The position numbers were made by a program, and so were the translations under genes. 64,000 nt of DNA from RYN-133 sp963785425 (GTDB lineage Bacteria; Actinomycetota; Actinomycetes; Mycobacteriales; Jatrophihabitantaceae). Location of the stretch: assembly GCA_963785425.1 (NCBI GenBank), contig CAWAVG010000003.1:1-64000 (forward strand). The letters run 5' to 3'. The notes under the pieces are model-generated. The model saw only the letters and a list, made by a program, of their open reading frames with translations, was not told the DNA's origin and searched no databases. Shown in pieces: positions 61,005 through 64,000 of this stretch. Every line of letters begins with the position of its first letter. The first letter of the stretch is position 1.

Positions 61005-62279
61005 CTACGGTGCATCCGGCGCCGCCGCCACGGGGACGAGCTGTGCCACACATTCGACGTGGTGCGTCATCGGGAAGGCGTCGAACGCCCGCAGCGAAGC
61101 GAGCCGCCACCCGGCGTCGAGCGCGACCCGCACGTCGCGGGCGAGCGTGGCGGGATCGCACGACACGTATCCGATCGCGCGGGGAGCCAGCGCGATCAGG
61201 CTCGCCATCACTGCCGTGCCCGCGCCGGCGCGGGGCGGGTCGAGCACGACGAGATCGGCAGCTCCTGCGGCGAATCGCGCCGGATCCACGCGGGCTTGCT
61301 GGATCTCGACCCACGGCAGGTCCGCGAGGTTGCGCCGCGCGTCGCGCACCGCTGCGGGGCTGGATTCGACACTCACGACGCGACCGGTCGGCCCGACCGC
61401 CTGTGCGAGCGGCGCGGTCAGCGCGCCGGAACCGGCGTAGAGCTCGGCCACGCTCTCACCACGGCGCGGCGCCAGCGCATCGAGCAGCGCGGCGGTGAGC
61501 ACCGGCAGGCCGTGCTCGTGCACCTGCCAGAAGCCGGCCGAGGCGACCTCGAAGTCGCGGTCGCCGCAGTGGTACCGCAACTGCTCGGGCCCGGCCACGA
61601 GCTCGCGCGTGTCGGGCGGTCGGCGGCCGCGGGCCTGGCGTCCCGGTCCGGGCCGATGCGCGATCACGGCGACCGCGCCGTCGTCACCGCGCACGTACTC
61701 GACACCGGTGACCGGTCCGCGACGCTTGCCCTGCCCGGCACCGACGAGCTCGCCGACCAGGTCGGTGTCGATGCGCGACACCGCCCCGACGCCGAGCGGG
61801 CAGTGCGTCAACGGCTCGATCTCGTGCGAGCGATGCCGGTGCAGTCCCACCGCGCCACCACGGCCCACCGCGTAGGTGACACGGGTGCGCCAGCCGAGCA
61901 GTCCGCCGGGCAGCGCCTCGACCTCGTCGAGCTCGACGTCCAGCCCGGCGATGCGCGCGAAGTGCTCGCGTACGACCTGCGCCTTGAGGCGCCGCTGCGC
62001 CTCGCCGTCGGCGTGCTGCCAGTCGCAGCCGCCGCACCGGCCCGGCCCGGCGTGCGGGCACGGCGCCGGGACGCGGTCGGCGGACGGTGCGAGCACGTCC
62101 GTCGCGTCGGCGAACAGATGCGAGCCCCGGTCCTCGGTGACCACGGCACGCACCCGCTCGCCGGGCAGGGCGTGCCGGACGAAGATCACCCGGCCCTCCT
62201 CGCGCGCGACGCAGGACCCTCCCTGTGCGACGGACCCGACGTCGAGGTCGAGCCGGCGGCCCGTCCAGTCGTCAGTCAC
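61005..62279 (-). CDS. Class I SAM-dependent RNA methyltransferase (RumA/TrmA, uracil-5 type)
   Basis: 424 residues, undamaged, start GTG 62,279. A TRAM-like start (RRLDLDVGSVAQGGSCVARE) is followed by the [4Fe-4S] cysteines in PCPHAGPGRCGGCDWQH. A methyltransferase core has ESVAELYAGSGALTAPLAQA, GRVVSVESSPAAVRDARRNL, LVVLDPPRAGAGTAVMASLI and GYVSCDPATLARDVRVALDA (catalytic Cys), plus HVECVAQLVP. Family enzymes make m5U in 23S rRNA or tRNA. Which base is modified is not decidable. It sits between dxs and an APC permease, a conserved actinobacterial arrangement. Confidence 0.9.
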   Translation of the reverse strand: MTDDWTGRRLDLDVGSVAQGGSCVAREEGRVIFVRHALPGERVRAVVTEDRGSHLFADATDVLAPSADRVPAPCPHAGPGRCGGCDWQHADGEAQRRLKAQVVREHFARIAGLDVELDEVEALPGGLLGWRTRVTYAVGRGGAVGLHRHRSHEIEPLTHCPLGVGAVSRIDTDLVGELVGAGQGKRRGPVTGVEYVRGDDGAVAVIAHRPGPGRQARGRRPPDTRELVAGPEQLRYHCGDRDFEVASAGFWQVHEHGLPVLTAALLDALAPRRGESVAELYAGSGALTAPLAQAVGPTGRVVSVESSPAAVRDARRNLADLPWVEIQQARVDPARFAAGAADLVVLDPPRAGAGTAVMASLIALAPRAIGYVSCDPATLARDVRVALDAGWRLASLRAFDAFPMTHHVECVAQLVPVAAAPDAP

Positions 62280-64000
62280 CCGTGCCCGGACCGGCCCCGA
62301 CCTTGTGCCGCGACACGGCTGCCGGCCCGTCCACGCCCGTCAGGGCGCGTTGCTGGGCGGCCGAACTCGAGTCGAGCTGCCACGGGACGCTGGTCACCAT
62401 CACGCCCTGCTGGAACAGCAACCGGCCCTTGAGCCGCAGCGCCGACTGGTTGTGGAGCAACTGCTCCCACCAGTGGCCGACGACGTACTCGGGGATGAAG
62501 ACGCTGACGACGTCGCGCGGCCGGTCTTCGCGCAGCGACTTGATGTACCCGAGGATCGGCCGGGTCACCTCGCGGTAGGGCGACTCGAGGACGGTGAGCG
62601 GTACAGGCAGGTCGTGGCGTTCCCACTCGGCCATCAGCGCGCGGGTCTCTTCCTTGTCCACGTTGACGGTGAGCGCGGTCAACGTGTCGGGACGTGTCGC
62701 CTTCGCGAACGCGAGAGCGCGCAACGTCGGCTTGTGCAGCTTCGAGACCAGTACGACGACGTGGTTGCGCGCGGGAAGTTGCAGGCCGGCGTCGTCGTCG
62801 CTGGCGAGTTCGTCGGCCACCCGCTGGTAGTGCTTGTTGATCGCCCGCATGATCGCGTAGAGGATCGGCATGGCGATCAGCACCAGGTAGGCGCCCTTGG
62901 TGAACTTCGTGACGATGACGATGACGAGGACGACGCCGGACAGGCTCGCGCCGAAGCCGTTGATCACCCGCGAGCGCATCATGCGGCGTCGTTCGGACTG
63001 GTCGGTCTCGGTGCGCAGATTGCGGTTCCAGTGCCGCACCATGCCGCTCTGCCCGAGCGTGAACGAGGTGAACACGCCGATGATGTACAGCTGGATCAGT
63101 CTGGTGACGTCGGCCTTGTAGATCGCGATCAGGCCTGCCGCGACGATCGCGAGCATGATGATCCCGTTGCTGTAGGACAGCCGGTCGCCGCGGTTGTTCA
63201 GCTGGCGGGGCAGGTTCTTGTCGCGGGCGAGGATGGCGCCGAGCAGCGGGAAGCCGTTGAAGGCGGTGTTCGCGGCGAGCACCAGGATGAGCGCCGTCGT
63301 CGCCTGCACGTAGAAGAACCCGATCGAATGCGGGCCACCGAACACCGCGGCCGCGACCTGGGCGATCACCGTGCGCTGCGGGATGTGCCCACATCCGGGG
63401 AGGGGATGCGCGAAACTGCAGGTCGTCGACGTCGGATCGGTGATGTGCACCTTCGCCAGGAGCGCGAGCATCGTGATGCCGACGAACATGGTGACGGCGA
63501 TCGTGCCCATCAGCAGCAGGGTCACCTGCGCGTTGCGCGCCTTCGGCGGCTTGAACGCAGGGACTCCATTGGCGATCGCCTCGACCCCGGTCAGCGCCGT
63601 GCAGCCGGACGAGAACGCGCGCAGCGCGAAGAACATCAGCGCGAGGAAGCTCAGGTTCCCGTACCCGGAGTGCGGCTGGACGTGGAAGTGCGCGCTCTCG
63701 GCCACCGGCGCGTCGCCCGCGATGACGCGGAACAGGCCGGTCGCGATCATGATGAAGACGCCGGCCGCGAACAGGTAGGTCGGTGCCGCGAACGCCAGCC
63801 CCGCCTCGCGCAGGCCGCGCAGGTTCACCGCTGTCAGCACGATGACGAACCCGACGGCCATCCATACGCGCGCGTGGTGCAGTGAGGGCAGCGCGGAGAT
63901 GATGTTGTCGACGCCGGAGGACACCGACACCGCGACGGTCATGACGTAGTCGACGAGCAGCGCGCTCGCGACCACGACGCCCGCGGCGCGGCCGATGTTC
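62272..64000 (-). CDS. APC-family amino acid permease, N-terminus outside window
   Basis: At least 575 residues, still open at the right edge, so the first membrane segments lie beyond 64,000. Visible: VASALLVDYVMTVAVSVSSG, WMAVGFVIVLTAVNLRGLRE, APTYLFAAGVFIMIATGLFR, FFALRAFSSGCTALTGVEAI (conserved SGCTALTGVEAI), NAQVTLLLMGTIAVTMFVGI, TTALILVLAANTAFNGFPLL, NGIIMLAIVAAGLIAIYKAD and LYIIGVFTSFTLGQSGMVRH. A cytosolic C-terminal domain of about 180 residues follows (HVVVLVSKLHKPTLRALAFA, SVFIPEYVVGHWWEQLLHNQ). The stop overlaps the start of the RNA methyltransferase. Confidence 0.9.
   Translation of the reverse strand, partial: NIGRAAGVVVASALLVDYVMTVAVSVSSGVDNIISALPSLHHARVWMAVGFVIVLTAVNLRGLREAGLAFAAPTYLFAAGVFIMIATGLFRVIAGDAPVAESAHFHVQPHSGYGNLSFLALMFFALRAFSSGCTALTGVEAIANGVPAFKPPKARNAQVTLLLMGTIAVTMFVGITMLALLAKVHITDPTSTTCSFAHPLPGCGHIPQRTVIAQVAAAVFGGPHSIGFFYVQATTALILVLAANTAFNGFPLLGAILARDKNLPRQLNNRGDRLSYSNGIIMLAIVAAGLIAIYKADVTRLIQLYIIGVFTSFTLGQSGMVRHWNRNLRTETDQSERRRMMRSRVINGFGASLSGVVLVIVIVTKFTKGAYLVLIAMPILYAIMRAINKHYQRVADELASDDDAGLQLPARNHVVVLVSKLHKPTLRALAFAKATRPDTLTALTVNVDKEETRALMAEWERHDLPVPLTVLESPYREVTRPILGYIKSLREDRPRDVVSVFIPEYVVGHWWEQLLHNQSALRLKGRLLFQQGVMVTSVPWQLDSSSAAQQRALTGVDGPAAVSRHKVGAGPGTGD

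Noticed and set aside
1..64000. tRNA or rRNA genes
   Set aside because: I looked through the gaps for cloverleaf-type and T-loop (GTTCGAATC-like) sequences and saw none that fit; no rRNA-like conserved stretches were found.

Overview
The window is two unrelated genomes joined end to end at about position 18,288. Positions 1 to 18,288 look like a Verrucomicrobiota genome, most likely Opitutaceae-like: a Bat (VWA/BatD/TPR) aerotolerance cluster, RlmJ, GluQ-RS, PolX, menE/menC, and a family of intergenic palindromes built on the core CCGGGGTC-gct-GACCCCGG. Positions 18,290 to 64,000 look like a high-G+C actinomycete (Jatrophihabitans/Frankiales-like is a guess): hemE-hemY-hemQ, DUF3000-rnd, dxs next to an RNA methyltransferase and an APC permease, a DUF2993 protein, and TreX/TreY/TreZ. 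At the join an IMP dehydrogenase stops in mid-protein and an NCS1 permease starts in mid-protein, so an assembly chimera is the simplest reading.

Left part. 1-3,356: Bat cluster (VWA protein C-terminus, BatD, BatE-like TPR/SH3 protein). 3,357-7,700: Nudix hydrolase, LOG-family nucleosidase, glutamyl-Q tRNA(Asp) synthetase, Mog/MoaB, MazG-like pyrophosphatase, an Hsp20-like gene and a 63-codon unknown, separated by palindromic repeats. 7,770-14,380: RlmJ, a metallophosphoesterase, a small unknown protein coupled to a beta-CASP nuclease, an inositol-monophosphatase-family enzyme, an FmdB-like protein and PolX. 14,395-17,127: a menaquinone group (DHNA-CoA-type thioesterase, menE, menC). 17,457-18,288: truncated guaB.

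Right part. 18,290-21,049: NCS1 permease, PsuG and a PfkB kinase, a likely (pseudo)nucleoside salvage operon. 21,046-26,987: winged-helix protein, DUF2993 protein, secreted S53 peptidase, uvrB, small membrane protein. 27,053-34,190: glgX/treX, treY, treZ with a PPK2 kinase on the opposite strand, a glycogen-to-trehalose route. 34,198-40,525: CPBP protease, acetyltransferases, aldo/keto reductase, a stand-alone LuxR-type HTH protein, AI-2E-family transporter, EcsC-like protein, RibD-C reductase. 40,536-51,583: DNA ligase, Abi-alpha-like protein, DUF445, hydrolases, a cyclopropane-fatty-acid synthase, EamA transporter, secreted beta-propeller, LigD-type primase/polymerase, MsrB. 51,677-64,000: hemQ, hemY, hemE, DUF3000, RNase D, a two-component system, dxs, RNA methyltransferase and an APC permease cut by the window edge.

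Sequence quality varies. Genes at about 1-7,200, 9,850-14,700 and 19,300-30,600 are broken by single-base indels. In the right part nearly every break I resolved is one extra base. The stretches 7,770-9,850, about 15,050-18,288 and about 30,600-64,000 are essentially clean. Broken genes in the first group are therefore best read as intact genes with sequence errors, not pseudogenes.
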